Positions 45,336 through 55,222 of a stretch of DNA of 64,000 nucleotides are shown here, piece after piece. Origin of the DNA: CAZWSC01 sp964636385 (GTDB lineage: Bacteria; Eisenbacteria; RBG-16-71-46; CAIMUX01); contig CAZWSC010000096.1 of the NCBI GenBank assembly GCA_964636385.1, forward strand, positions 62,001 to 126,000. Reading direction: 5' to 3'. The position numbers and the translations under genes were made by a program. Position 1 is the first letter of the stretch; each line of letters starts with the position of its first letter. The notes under the pieces were generated by a model that did not search any database, was not told where the DNA came from, and saw nothing but the letters and a program-made list of their open reading frames with translations.

Positions 45336-47003
45336 TCAATGCAAGGGCAGGTCCGGATCGCCCTCGCGCATCGCCAGAACCACGTATTGTACAGTGAAGG
45401 CATCAAGCAGAAAGCGTCTCAGGCCTGAACTGCCGGCAGGAGGCTCACGCCGCGCTGCGCGCCTTGCCCAGCTGCGAAGAAGATGACGGAATGGCATGCG
45501 GGGAGGCAGCTCGAGAATCCTCCTCCTTGAGACCGGGCGCAATCCGGCGTCTGTGAGCATCCGGGTCAGCGAGTCCCGGGTGAAGAACCGCAGGTGAGTC
45601 CGGTCCATGATTCCCACGTCTGTGTAGTCCCATCTGCCCGATGACAGGGCGAGCAGCACCGAACTGTGGGCGACGTTGGGGACACTCACTACGACAGATC
45701 CGCCGGTCTCCAGTTCGGCAGCCCAGTACCGAAGCGTCTTCCAGGGGTCGGCAAGGTGCTCCAGCACATCTGCGAACACGACACAGTCCGGCTTCGGCCA
45801 GTGCGCCGGGCGGGGCTCTTCTGCGCGCCCCGCATGCGCATCGTCCAGAACCCTGCGCGCAGCCTCTGCCTGCTCCGGCACAATCTCGATTCCCCGGACC
45901 TGGATCCCCGGCCTGGCCCTCTTCAGGACTGCGCCGAGACCGCCACCCCCGCAGCCGACGTCGATGATCCGTGACGCTTCAGCGGGTATCATCTCGAGGA
46001 CATCGGGACGCTGATGGTGATGGTAGCCTTCACGCGCCTGCATTTCCCGGACGGTGTCGTTGTATGTCCAGGGCAGGGCGGACAGGCTCATCCTGTGCTC
46101 GTCCATCAGGGCGGGGTTCCCGGCGCACCAGAGCAGCGCGTCCCGGCGGGCGGACTTCGCGATCCTCTCAGGCCTCAGAAGCCGGAACAGGCTCTTGAGG
46201 CCCGCGGTGCGGGCCTTCCTCCCCAGGCTTCGTTTCAGAACAGCCAGCTCCGCAGGCGAAAAGTTGCGCCACGCATACAGGAGGCGGTTCCGCTCCATGT
46301 GGTAGTGATAGTTGTACGAAGCCGATGCATCACCCCCGCGCACACGATGCCAGACGGCGGGGTCGCCGAGATAGTACAGCTTCCAGCCGCTGCGGATGGC
46401 CCGGGCGAAGAAGTCGGTCTCCTCGTAGTAGGTGAAGAAGAGGGGATGGAAGAGCCCGCCCGCTATCCCGTCGATCGCCTTCCGCCTGATCACAACCGCA
46501 CAGCCGGAGAGTGTCGCGACCTCACGTATGCGGTCGGGAGTGTCCGAAAAGACGCGGACCCTTCCGTTGTCTGCGTTCACAAGGCTGTACGAGTAGTAGG
46601 GGTTTGTCCGGTCTCCGGGAGCATGATCATCATCCCAGAGATATGCCTTCCCGCCCGCGGCAGCGCACTCGGGGTGGGACTCCATGAAGTCCACAGTCAT
46701 CCCGAAGTAGTCCGGAGCAACCACCGCATCATTGTTGATCAGGGCGACGTAATCACCGCGCGCTGATGCCAGGCCCTGGTTGTTCGCCCCGGAGAAGCCT
46801 GCATTGGATGTGTTCCGGATGAGGCGGATGCCCTCGAAGGAGGCTGCAACATCCGGTGCGTCGTCGCCGGAGGCGTTGTCCACGACGATCACCTCGAGCC
46901 GTGGATAGCCCGTATCGAATATGGAGGTCAGACAACGCCGAAGATCATCGGCCCGGTTGTAGCTGACGACAATCACGGAGACCATCGGCTCAGTACTGGT
47001 CAT
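45336..47003 (-). CDS. GT2 glycosyltransferase fused to a SAM methyltransferase
   Basis: A 555-residue bifunctional protein. Residues 1-260 are a family 2 glycosyltransferase of the rhamnosyl/dTDP-sugar kind: MVSVIVVSYNRADDLRRC, NASGDD, SNAGFSGANNQGL, the DXD-like LINNDAVV and TYYEETDFFARA. After a helical linker, residues about 340-520 are a class I methyltransferase with the glycine-rich loop IIDVGCGGGGLGAV, the acidic IEIVPEQ end and FADVLEHLADPW. It probably adds a sugar to a surface polysaccharide or protein and methylates the product. The start ATG at 47003 follows AAGGA; upstream ATGs at 47021 and 47030 are in frame. It lies downstream of cysK. Confidence 0.88.
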   Translation of the reverse strand: MTSTEPMVSVIVVSYNRADDLRRCLTSIFDTGYPRLEVIVVDNASGDDAPDVAASFEGIRLIRNTSNAGFSGANNQGLASARGDYVALINNDAVVAPDYFGMTVDFMESHPECAAAGGKAYLWDDDHAPGDRTNPYYSYSLVNADNGRVRVFSDTPDRIREVATLSGCAVVIRRKAIDGIAGGLFHPLFFTYYEETDFFARAIRSGWKLYYLGDPAVWHRVRGGDASASYNYHYHMERNRLLYAWRNFSPAELAVLKRSLGRKARTAGLKSLFRLLRPERIAKSARRDALLWCAGNPALMDEHRMSLSALPWTYNDTVREMQAREGYHHHQRPDVLEMIPAEASRIIDVGCGGGGLGAVLKRARPGIQVRGIEIVPEQAEAARRVLDDAHAGRAEEPRPAHWPKPDCVVFADVLEHLADPWKTLRYWAAELETGGSVVVSVPNVAHSSVLLALSSGRWDYTDVGIMDRTHLRFFTRDSLTRMLTDAGLRPVSRRRILELPPRMPFRHLLRSWARRAARREPPAGSSGLRRFLLDAFTVQYVVLAMREGDPDLPLH

Positions 47004-47077
47004 CTGTTCATCCTTGAACATGCGTGTCATGCGGGGATGCGATTACGTCCCGGGGGCGACCGCGGCTGATGTGTGCC

Positions 47078-48085
47078 TCACCCCTGGTCGAACAGGGGTG
47101 TCGACAGATACCTCTCTCCATGGCTTGCCAGGATTCCGACGATAAGGCTGCCCTTGTTCTCCGGTCGCGCGGCCACGTCAAGGCAGGCCCTGGCCACAGC
47201 GCCCGACGAGATCCCCACCATCATCCCGTCCTCGCGGCACATACGGCGCGCCACCGCAAAGGCATCCACATTGGCGACCCGGATAACCTCATCGAGAACA
47301 CCCAGGTCAAGGTTGTCCGGGATGAACCCTGCGCCGATCCCCTGGATCTTGTGAGGACCCGGCTTCAGCGGCTGACCCGCACGCTTCTGGCTTATGACAG
47401 GAGAGTCGGCCGGCTCGACGGCAACCACTTTGACACCCGCCTTGAGATCCTTCAGGACCTGGCCGCATCCGGTGATCGTTCCGCCCGTCCCGACTCCGGC
47501 CACGAGGATGTCGATCCTTCCATCGGTGTCCTCCCAGATCTCCAGGGCGGTCGTCCTGCGGTGTATGTCGGGATTGGACGGATTGCTGAACTGCCCGAGT
47601 ATCACCGACCCCGGATTCGCGGCGTGTATCTCCCCGGCCTTCGCGATTGCGCCCGGCATCCCCTTCGCTCCCTCCGTAAGGACCAGCTCGGCGCCGAGGG
47701 CAACCAGGAGCCTTCTCCTCTCCAGGGACATGGTCTCCGGCATTGTCAGCAGCAGCCTGATCCCCGAGGCGGCGCAGACGAAGGCCAGGCCGATGCCGGT
47801 GTTCCCGGATGTCGGCTCGATCACGAGGGTGTTCTCCCCGATGGCGCCTCGCTCAAGGGCGTCCCGCACCATCGAAACCGCAATGCGGTCCTTTACACTG
47901 GACATCGGGTTGAACGATTCCAGCTTGAAGACGACATCCGCCTGCAGGTCTGCGGATAACCGCGGCGCCCGGACCAGCGGCGTGCGTCCGATCGTATCCA
48001 GTATGCTGCCGTATATCCCTTTCACACCGACCTCCCTGTCAGCCCCTGCCCCGGGCTGATCGTGAAACTCGTGACGAGACATCAT
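47078..48085 (-). CDS. cysK: Cysteine synthase (O-acetylserine sulfhydrylase)
   Basis: A 335-residue PLP enzyme making cysteine from O-acetylserine and sulfide. It has IGRTPLVRAPRL, the PLP lysine K65 in SSVKDRIAV, the phosphate-loop EPTSGNTGIGLAF, and GVGTGGTITGCG. ATG 48085 overlaps the cysE stop (ATGA), supporting coupled translation. A GTG at 48025 with GGAGG would give the more typical N-terminus and cannot be excluded. It forms an operon with cysE, its metabolic and physical partner in the cysteine synthase complex. Confidence 0.95.
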   Translation of the reverse strand: MMSRHEFHDQPGAGADREVGVKGIYGSILDTIGRTPLVRAPRLSADLQADVVFKLESFNPMSSVKDRIAVSMVRDALERGAIGENTLVIEPTSGNTGIGLAFVCAASGIRLLLTMPETMSLERRRLLVALGAELVLTEGAKGMPGAIAKAGEIHAANPGSVILGQFSNPSNPDIHRRTTALEIWEDTDGRIDILVAGVGTGGTITGCGQVLKDLKAGVKVVAVEPADSPVISQKRAGQPLKPGPHKIQGIGAGFIPDNLDLGVLDEVIRVANVDAFAVARRMCREDGMMVGISSGAVARACLDVAARPENKGSLIVGILASHGERYLSTPLFDQG

Positions 48086-49020
48086 GAATGCTCCGGGCTA
48101 CCCTTCCTCGGCTCCATTCGGGCCGAGGGGGGCGCGCTGAGCACCTTTGTGTATGGCGGAACCGACTGGACAAGCCAGGTGTTGCCGCCGATTACAGCAC
48201 CCCTGCCGATGACCGTCTCTCCCCCCAGGATCGTGGAGCCCGCGTAGATGACCACATCGTCCTCGATCGTTGGATGCCTCTTCACCGTGCGTATAAGGTT
48301 GCCGCGCTCGTCCTTCGGGAATGAGAGCGCCCCCAGCGTCACCCCCTGGTAGATCTTCACCCGGTCCCCGATGTTGGTCGTCTCGCCGATGACAACGCCG
48401 GTGCCGTGGTCGATGAAGAATGACGCGCCGATCCTGGCGCCGGGGTGGATGTCGATTCCGGTCACCGAGTGGGCGTGCTCGCTCATGATCCTTGGCAGGA
48501 GCGGGACATCCAGCTTGTACAGTTCGTGGGCGATCCTGTGGATTGTGACCGCCGTCAGGCCGGGGTAGGCAAAGATAATCTCGGCCAGGTTCGCCGCCGC
48601 CGGATCGCCGTCAAATGCGGCCTGTACGTCCAGGACGAGCTTCTTGCGGACCTCGGCGAATTCCTCGAAGAAGGCGTCGACCTTCCTGCCGGCCATCTCC
48701 GAACACTCCTGGTCCGTGCGCGACCGGTCCCGGCAGTCGAAGCGGAATGCCAGGAAGAGCTGGTCTGAGAGTTCGTCGGCGACGTCGTCCAGCAGGGCGC
48801 CTATGCGGTACCCGACGTTCTCGCGCGTGAGGTGCTGCAGGACGTGAAACCCCGGGTAGAGGATCCCGAAGAGTTTGTTCAGCACGCTGACGATCGCTTC
48901 GCGCGACGGGAGCCGCAGCTCCGGATCGATGTTCTGCGCAGGCACCTCGCAGGTGTCGTAGGTCTGCAGGATGCGGTCCGCGATGCTGCGCAGCTTGTGA
49001 CTGAGCGGATGTTGCCTCAA
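48082..49020 (-). CDS. cysE: Serine O-acetyltransferase
   Basis: A 312-residue enzyme, longer than the usual 270, of the EpsC-like long form. The helical N-terminal half is followed by the left-handed beta-helix with HAHSVTGIDIHPGARIGASFFIDHGTG, VIGETTNIGDRVKIYQGVTLGALSF and repeated hexapeptides to IGRGAVIGGNTWLVQSVPP. It makes O-acetylserine for CysK, whose active site usually binds the CysE C-terminus; here the protein ends in a polar tail (PEHS) rather than the typical terminal isoleucine. The start is TTG at 49020 after AAGGAG. It overlaps cysK by four bases. Confidence 0.95.
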   Translation of the reverse strand: MRQHPLSHKLRSIADRILQTYDTCEVPAQNIDPELRLPSREAIVSVLNKLFGILYPGFHVLQHLTRENVGYRIGALLDDVADELSDQLFLAFRFDCRDRSRTDQECSEMAGRKVDAFFEEFAEVRKKLVLDVQAAFDGDPAAANLAEIIFAYPGLTAVTIHRIAHELYKLDVPLLPRIMSEHAHSVTGIDIHPGARIGASFFIDHGTGVVIGETTNIGDRVKIYQGVTLGALSFPKDERGNLIRTVKRHPTIEDDVVIYAGSTILGGETVIGRGAVIGGNTWLVQSVPPYTKVLSAPPSARMEPRKGSPEHS

Positions 49021-49078
49021 GTCCGTCTCTCCTTGTACAGATTCCGCGGGCTTCCATGCCGCCGGGCAGGATTACATG

Positions 49079-49738
49079 TCACCGGCCAAGGAACGGGTTG
49101 CTCCGCCTCTCCCTGCCGATCGTGGTCACAGGCCCGTGTCCCGGGATCACCACGGTATCATCCGGAAGACTCAGGAGCCTCGTCCGGATGGAGTTGATCA
49201 GGACCTCGTGGGATCCTCCCCACAGATCGCTCCGGCCGATCGAGCCCGCGAAGACGGTGTCGCCGGCAACCACCCGGTCCGGTTCGGGAGCGCCGGACTC
49301 GAGGCTCCCCGATCCGGGGACGTGCAGGCAGACACTGCCCGGCGAGTGGCCCGGAGTGTGGAGGACGATTCCCCTGAGGCGTCCCCATCTTACCTCCCCA
49401 CCGTCCACAAGGTATCGGCCGATCCGCACCAGAGATGGAGTATCCAGGCCGAATGCCCCGGCCTGCTCTGCCGCAGCTTCATACAGTGGCAGGTCATCCT
49501 CGTGGAGCATGACAGGCGCACCGGTAGCCTCGGCGAGTTCCGCCGCACCCCCGATGTGGTCTATGTGGGCATGGGTCAGCAGAATCGCCCTGACCTTCAG
49601 TCTCTCGCTGTCGAGAGCGGAAAGGAGCAGATCAGCGTCTCCGCCCGGATCGGCCACCAGGGCGTCCCTTGTCGCGGAACAGCCCAGTATGACGCAGTTG
49701 GTCTGAAGGATCCCGGCCGGGATGACCCGCACCAGCAT
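49079..49738 (-). CDS. Metallo-beta-lactamase fold hydrolase (glyoxalase II-like)
   Basis: A 219-residue MBL-fold enzyme. The metal motif is H56, H58, D60 and H61 in THAHIDH; later ligands lie in HTPGHSPGS, AGDTVFAGSIGRSDLWGG and the final VIPGHGP. This pattern belongs to the YcbL/hydroxyacylglutathione hydrolase-like group, so hydrolysis of a thioester is likely. ATG 49738 has GAGGAGGGG; a GTG at 49762 overlaps the mfd stop. It follows mfd directly. Confidence 0.88.
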   Translation of the reverse strand: MLVRVIPAGILQTNCVILGCSATRDALVADPGGDADLLLSALDSERLKVRAILLTHAHIDHIGGAAELAEATGAPVMLHEDDLPLYEAAAEQAGAFGLDTPSLVRIGRYLVDGGEVRWGRLRGIVLHTPGHSPGSVCLHVPGSGSLESGAPEPDRVVAGDTVFAGSIGRSDLWGGSHEVLINSIRTRLLSLPDDTVVIPGHGPVTTIGRERRSNPFLGR

Positions 49739-49758
49739 GTTCCCCTCCTCTCGTCCCG

Positions 49759-52700
49759 TCACTTCGCCTCCGTAAGCGAGCGAAGCAGAATAAGGGCCGC
49801 AGAGACCGGCTCTGCCGCTTCCTTTACCAGGATCCGGTGACGGCCGTGCATCATGAACTCAACCGGGAATGGAACAGTTCTCATCAATGCCTGAATCTCC
49901 TCCCGCCTGAGATCGCGCCCCATCTCCACCTGGATCATCTCCCTGCGTACCGTAATCTTCTCGCATCTTACTCCTGCGCCCAGGATCCGGGCCCGGCGCA
50001 ACCCCAGGAGATGGCGCACCGGATCCGGGTGCCTGCCGAACCGGTCGGCCAGCTCGGCCGCCACCTCTTCCACAGCCTCCAGGGTGGAGGCATCCGCGAG
50101 TGTCTTGTACAGGTTCATCTTCTCGCGGGAATCGGGTACGTACCTGTCCGGGAGGAACGCCTCGATGTCGGTGGACATTCGGGGCTCGACAGCCTCTTCC
50201 CGCTTCTCGCCCCTCAGCTCGGCCACCGTCTCGTCCAGCAGCCGGCAGTATAGATCAAAGCCGACCGCCACGATGAAGCCGTGCTGCTCGGCACCCAGAA
50301 GGTTCCCCGCGCCGCGGATCTCCAGGTCCCTCATGGCAAGCTGGTATCCCGAGCCGAGATCCTCGAACTCCTCCATCGCCTTCAGACGCTTTTGCGCCTG
50401 CTCCGTGATCGAGTGATATGGCGGCACCAGCAGATAGGCATAGGCCTTGCGTGCGGACCTCCCGACACGGCCGCGAAGCTGGTAGAGCTGTGCAAGCCCG
50501 AACGTGTCCCCCCGGTTGATCAGGATCGTGTTCACATTGGGAAGATCCAGGCCGCTTTCGATGATCATGGTGGAGACCAGAACATCGTACTCGCGGTCCA
50601 GGAACTTCTGCATGACCGCTTCCAGCGCGCGCTCCCTCATCTGGCCGTGGGCGACCGCGAGACGCAGGTGCGGCACAAGCTGGCCCAGGTATCTTGCCAT
50701 GGTGTCGATCGTCTCGACCCGGTTGTGCACGAAGAACGACTGCCCGCCCCGGTCCGCCTCGCGCATCAGGGCGTGGGCGATTACATCGTCCCTGAGCTCC
50801 AGGATCTCCGTCTGGATCGGCCGTCTGTCCCGTGGGGGGGTCAGGATCGTGCTCATGTCCCGCCCGCCCATGAGAGCCATGTGCATGGTGCGGGGGATGG
50901 GTGTCGCGGTGAGGGTCAACACGTCCACAGTTGCGCGGAACCGTTTCATCTTCTCCTTCGCTGCGACCCCGAAGAGCTGCTCCTCATCCACGATCACAAG
51001 CCCGAGGTTCCTGAACTTGATATCCTTCGCAAGGAGGGCGTGGGTGCCGATCAGGATGTCGACCTTCCCCTCCGCGCACGCCTTCTTGACCGCCTTCGCC
51101 TCCGTCGTGGTCCTGTAGCGGGAGAGGAAGTCGACCTTCACCGGGTAGTCCTTCAGCCTTTCGCTGAACGTGTCATAGTGCTGGCGCGCAAGGAGGGTCG
51201 TTGGAACGAGCAGGGCCACCTGCCTGCCGTCCTGCACGGTCTTGAAGGCCGCCCTGATGGCGACCTCGGTCTTCCCATACCCGACATCCCCGCAGATGAG
51301 GCGGTCCATGGGGCTCTCGCGCTCCATGTCCCGTTTGACGTCCTCGATCGCCTGAAGCTGGTCGGTGGTCTCCTCGTACGGGAACGATAACTCCAGCTCG
51401 CGCTGCCACGGCGTGTCGGGGGAGAATGCATGGCCGCGGCGCGACTTCCGCTGCGCGTAGATCCTGAGGAGTTCGCCGGCCATGTCCCGGATCGACTTTT
51501 TGATCCGCTCCTTGGACCGCTCCCACGACTTTCCGCCCAGGCGGGACAGCTGCGGCCGGTGCCCTTCCTCCGCGGAGTACTTCTGTACGAGAGAGAGCTG
51601 ATCGACGGGGACGAAGTGGCGGTCTCCCCCTGCATACTCAAGGGCGAGACAGTCTGTCTGCTGGCCGTTCACCACAAGCCTCTCGAGACCCCTGTAGAGC
51701 CCGATGCCGTGGTCTATGTGCACAACGAAGTCGCCCGGCACAAGTGCCATGAGCTCCTTCAGCGAGATTCCCCTGGAGTACCTCCTCCCGGCGGGTCGGC
51801 GGCGCAGGCGGGAGAAAATCTCGTGATCGGTCAGCACTCCGAGACCCAGGGACGGCACCACGAAGCCCGCCCCGAGGTTCCCCACGTGGAACTGCGCGGG
51901 CGCCCTGGCGAGGAGATCGGCCAGACGCTCCCTGTGGTTCTCCGTATCGCAGAGTATGTACAACTCAGGCACGGTCTCGCTCAGCCGGAAGAGGTACTTG
52001 CGGGTGCGGTCGAGATCCCGTCCGTGCGATTCCGGAGGATGGGTTCCGAACTCGATGCGAAGGGACAGGGGAGGCGGGGCGCAGTCCCCGGCGCCCCCCT
52101 TCCTGCTCCCCGCAGCCTCGGACTCCGGGGGGTCCATGGATGCCCGCCCGGCGGCCGATCCCCCGCTGCCCATGTACAGGCGGGCGCCGCGCCAGCCGGA
52201 GTCCGTCCAGTCGTCCCATATGTTGAAGAGCTCTGCAGGAGGGCAGGCCGGCAGGAAGGGGCGTTCACCGGGGCCGAAATGCTCTGCTCCTCCCGAGCGG
52301 AGGTCCTCCCACGCCGCTGCGAGGTCATCAGCCCATGCCCGCATCCGGGTGCGCACGAATGTGGGTCCGTCGATCATCAGGACCGCGTTCTCGGGGAGGT
52401 AGTCGAACAGGCTTGCCTTCCAGTCGCCGAACAGGGGAAGGCTCCACTCAATCCCCTCCAGGGTGCCGTCGGTTTCCAGCGAGTAGATCCGTGCCTCGAG
52501 GTCCTCCGCAGGATCGGCCCAGAGGCCCTCCCTGCCTGCAGCCACCGCCCCGCGAAGTCTCTCCCGCTCAGCCGGGCCGGCCATCCACTCCCACATCGGC
52601 AGAACGAGAAGCTCGGGAAAGGCCTGGAGCGACCGCTGCGTGAACGGATCGAACTCGCGGATGGAGACGATCTCGTCGCCGTCGAACTCCATCCGGACCG

Positions 52701-53355
52701 GATGCTCGCGCCCGAATGTGAAGATGTCGATGATCCCGCCCCGGCGGCTGAAGTCTCCGTACTCGCCGACCATCGGCACGCCGGAATAGCCGGCAGCAGC
52801 GAGACGCCCGGCAAGCTCCTCGAGATCGGCCTCTTCGCCCAGGCGGAGCAGAACGCACTGCGAGCGAATCCGGTCTGGATGAGGTACGGCGCACGATATG
52901 CCCACCGCCGTGGTGACCACGACCCGGAGATCCGAGCATGAGTGGAGAGCGGCGCGGTGCTCAGGCATGCAGAGCGCCGCCAGGGCCTCGATCCTGGCAG
53001 CGCGCACTGCAACGTGGGGATGCTGGGGGCGATAGGGATGCAGACCCGGCTCCGGCATCAGGATCGCAGAGCGCTTCCCCAGGAAGTACTCGAGGTCATC
53101 GCGCAGTTCCTCGGCGGTGGAATGATCCGGCGCGACCATAAGCGCCGGCCTGCCTGTCCTGCTGCAGAGGGTGGCAGCCAGCAGCGCGCGGGCGGATCCG
53201 GAGATTCCGCGGATCCAGACGGCTCCCTTCTCTCCGCCTTCGAGGTGGGCGAGAAGCTGCGCCGACTCCGGGGCCTGGCCGAATCTGTCGATCAGCCGGG
53301 AGACCAGGGTTTCTTCCTGCCGCGCCGCCGGATGTTCCATGGTGGGATGCTGCAT
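49759..53355 (-). CDS. mfd: Transcription-repair coupling factor
   Basis: A 1198-residue superfamily 2 translocase that removes stalled RNA polymerase and recruits UvrA. The UvrB-homology region lies at the N-terminus (VSRLIDRFGQAPE, QCVLLRLGEEADLEELA, RRGGIIDIFTFG), the polymerase-binding CarD-like domain around 545-605 (GDFVVHIDHGIGLYRGL), then the helicase with Walker A GDVGYGKTEVAIRAAF at about 685, DEEQLFGV (DEEQ box), LTLTATPIPRTMHMAL and ESGLDLPNVNTILINRGDTFGLAQLYQLRGRVGRS, ending with the TRCF domain. About 40 glycine/proline-rich residues (around 395-435) are inserted near the UvrB-like part. Start 53355 or 53340 cannot be distinguished. It is followed by the MBL gene. Confidence 0.97.
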   Translation of the reverse strand: MQHPTMEHPAARQEETLVSRLIDRFGQAPESAQLLAHLEGGEKGAVWIRGISGSARALLAATLCSRTGRPALMVAPDHSTAEELRDDLEYFLGKRSAILMPEPGLHPYRPQHPHVAVRAARIEALAALCMPEHRAALHSCSDLRVVVTTAVGISCAVPHPDRIRSQCVLLRLGEEADLEELAGRLAAAGYSGVPMVGEYGDFSRRGGIIDIFTFGREHPVRMEFDGDEIVSIREFDPFTQRSLQAFPELLVLPMWEWMAGPAERERLRGAVAAGREGLWADPAEDLEARIYSLETDGTLEGIEWSLPLFGDWKASLFDYLPENAVLMIDGPTFVRTRMRAWADDLAAAWEDLRSGGAEHFGPGERPFLPACPPAELFNIWDDWTDSGWRGARLYMGSGGSAAGRASMDPPESEAAGSRKGGAGDCAPPPLSLRIEFGTHPPESHGRDLDRTRKYLFRLSETVPELYILCDTENHRERLADLLARAPAQFHVGNLGAGFVVPSLGLGVLTDHEIFSRLRRRPAGRRYSRGISLKELMALVPGDFVVHIDHGIGLYRGLERLVVNGQQTDCLALEYAGGDRHFVPVDQLSLVQKYSAEEGHRPQLSRLGGKSWERSKERIKKSIRDMAGELLRIYAQRKSRRGHAFSPDTPWQRELELSFPYEETTDQLQAIEDVKRDMERESPMDRLICGDVGYGKTEVAIRAAFKTVQDGRQVALLVPTTLLARQHYDTFSERLKDYPVKVDFLSRYRTTTEAKAVKKACAEGKVDILIGTHALLAKDIKFRNLGLVIVDEEQLFGVAAKEKMKRFRATVDVLTLTATPIPRTMHMALMGGRDMSTILTPPRDRRPIQTEILELRDDVIAHALMREADRGGQSFFVHNRVETIDTMARYLGQLVPHLRLAVAHGQMRERALEAVMQKFLDREYDVLVSTMIIESGLDLPNVNTILINRGDTFGLAQLYQLRGRVGRSARKAYAYLLVPPYHSITEQAQKRLKAMEEFEDLGSGYQLAMRDLEIRGAGNLLGAEQHGFIVAVGFDLYCRLLDETVAELRGEKREEAVEPRMSTDIEAFLPDRYVPDSREKMNLYKTLADASTLEAVEEVAAELADRFGRHPDPVRHLLGLRRARILGAGVRCEKITVRREMIQVEMGRDLRREEIQALMRTVPFPVEFMMHGRHRILVKEAAEPVSAALILLRSLTEAK

Positions 53356-53416
53356 CCGGGCATTCTACAACAGGAGGGGGGAAGAGTCGCGGGGATTGCT
53401 CCCTCGCGGGGATGCT

Positions 53417-55222
53417 TCAGGGCCCAGGGTTGACGAGGTCGATCTGGCGGACCCACACACCCCGTGTCTTCTCCTCCGATGCCGCAAGCCTGCGCGCTGC
53501 TTCGAACGGGGATGTTCCACCGGTGTGCACGGCAGCAGCATCTTCCGGGACGAGAGCGCCGATTCCCCTGAGAGCCTCCAGCGCCGCGGGATCGATCCGA
53601 AGCGCCGCCGGTGCGCCATCCCGGGGGAGTGGGAGCGACTGCAGCTTCTCCTCGAAGTCGGTGAGGGCCTTCGGGCTGGCCACGATCAGGAGATGCTCCC
53701 TGCCACCGGCGCTGGAAACGCCCCACGAGTACCGGATGCCCCTGCGATCCGGCGGAAGCCTGTGCGGACCGCCTTCCGGGACGGGGTTGCCGAGATCATG
53801 TTCCGGCAGGGGGAAGAGAAGGTAGGACTCGCCGAGCTCGTCTTCGGCCAGGACGTAGACGTGCAGATCCCGGGATGCGCGGAAGTCGAGCCACAGCCTG
53901 TCACCGGGGCGGACCATGGAGCCGGCAGGGAGTATCTCGGATCCGGCGGCGGTTCCCCTGTGCAGCGAGGCCTCGACGGTGTAGGCGCCGGAAGTGAGCG
54001 CACGCTGTCCGAATGCCAGGATCAGCGCGGCAGCCGCAATTGCCGCCCCAGCCCAGGGCAGGGCGCGCCGGAGGGCCCGCCTGCGGCCGCCCGCATCCGA
54101 AGGCGTCTGCACCGCAGGCGCGGGAGCGGACTGTACAACCTCCGCAAGGGCCTGCTCCATTTCCCCTGCTCCGGCGAAGCGGCGGCCCGGGTCCGGCGAG
54201 ATCGCCCGCTCTATGGCTGTTACGAAGCTGTGGGGCAGATCCGGCCGGACATCGCGCAGATGCCGCCGCTCGTGGCGGGAGTGACGCCCGAGAAGTTCGG
54301 CCAGCGTACCGGCCTCGACCGGGTAGCTCCCGGCAACAGCGTAGTACAGGAGTACACCGAGGCTGTATATGTCCGACCGGATTGTGGCCGCAGCGCCGTT
54401 GAGGACCTCCGGGGCCATGTACAAGGGCGTGCCTGAGCGGTGTCGGTCATGGCTCACTCCCGCAGGCGGCAGCTCCGTCCCGGATCCCAGGTCCATAAGC
54501 ACTATGCGCCCCCCGGCCTCCCGGACAACGTTCTGCGCCTTGATGTCGCCGTGCAGAAGGCCTGCGCCGTGTATCGCTGCCAGCGCGCCACAGAGGTCGA
54601 TTCCTATCCTGGCGGCTTCCCGGGCGCCCAGCAGGCCCTGCTGCTCAACATGCTCCCTGAGGGATGGCCCCTTCAGAAACTCCATCCAGATCCCTGTGCG
54701 GCCATCCCGGCTTCGTGCGCCGTGGATTGTCACGAGGTTCCGGTGCCTGATGCGCGCGAGTCGTTCTCCCTCCAGAAGGGATGCGGCGGACATGCCTCCA
54801 CGGACCGATGGATCGTGGAAGAGCTTCAGCGCGACTTCGCGGTTGAGGTCGATGTCGCGCGCCCTGTACACCTCGCCGTGAGAGCCGTCGCCGATAAGCT
54901 CGAGTATCTCGAGGTGTTCCCAGCGGTCACCCGGCTGGAGCTGTGCACAGGCCTTGCCGTGAGTCTCTTCCGGAGGCCTGTGTGAGGGCGCCTTCCCGTC
55001 TGGACTCCCGGCCGGAGTGTCCGGCAGGTCCGATACGGCAGACTCCGTCTCGCTGCGGCGGATCCTGTAGTACTCGCCCATGAGGGCCAGGCGGCGCAGC
55101 GTGCCGAGAAGCCGGAGGTCCTCCTCGCTCTCAAGCGACTTCTCCAGGGAGTCCCAGTCAGGGCGCTTCCCGTCCGAAATGTCGAGTACGAGAGACTCGA
55201 GGATTCGCTCCCTATCTTTCAT
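53417..55222 (-). CDS. Membrane Ser/Thr protein kinase with DUF4384-like C-terminal domain
   Basis: A 601-residue Hanks-type kinase. A 95-residue N-terminal region precedes the kinase (about 100-365) with glycine loop GDGSHGEV (111-118), K133 (VALKLF), catalytic loop HGDIKAQN (224-231, D226 as base), DLG (244-246) and the APE site (MAPEVL). The HRD arginine is glycine, so it may not need activation-loop phosphorylation. One membrane helix (388-405) follows, then an extracytoplasmic domain (GDRLWLDFRASRDLHVYVLAED and a LFPLPEH strand) resembling DUF4384. It overlaps the sigma-factor gene by 11 bases, a common ECF sigma/kinase pairing in FCB and planctomycete-like bacteria. Confidence 0.9.
   Translation of the reverse strand: MKDRERILESLVLDISDGKRPDWDSLEKSLESEEDLRLLGTLRRLALMGEYYRIRRSETESAVSDLPDTPAGSPDGKAPSHRPPEETHGKACAQLQPGDRWEHLEILELIGDGSHGEVYRARDIDLNREVALKLFHDPSVRGGMSAASLLEGERLARIRHRNLVTIHGARSRDGRTGIWMEFLKGPSLREHVEQQGLLGAREAARIGIDLCGALAAIHGAGLLHGDIKAQNVVREAGGRIVLMDLGSGTELPPAGVSHDRHRSGTPLYMAPEVLNGAAATIRSDIYSLGVLLYYAVAGSYPVEAGTLAELLGRHSRHERRHLRDVRPDLPHSFVTAIERAISPDPGRRFAGAGEMEQALAEVVQSAPAPAVQTPSDAGGRRRALRRALPWAGAAIAAAALILAFGQRALTSGAYTVEASLHRGTAAGSEILPAGSMVRPGDRLWLDFRASRDLHVYVLAEDELGESYLLFPLPEHDLGNPVPEGGPHRLPPDRRGIRYSWGVSSAGGREHLLIVASPKALTDFEEKLQSLPLPRDGAPAALRIDPAALEALRGIGALVPEDAAAVHTGGTSPFEAARRLAASEEKTRGVWVRQIDLVNPGP

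Noticed and set aside
51430..54436. Long plus-strand frames opposite mfd and the kinase
   Set aside because: Shadows of well-supported minus-strand genes.
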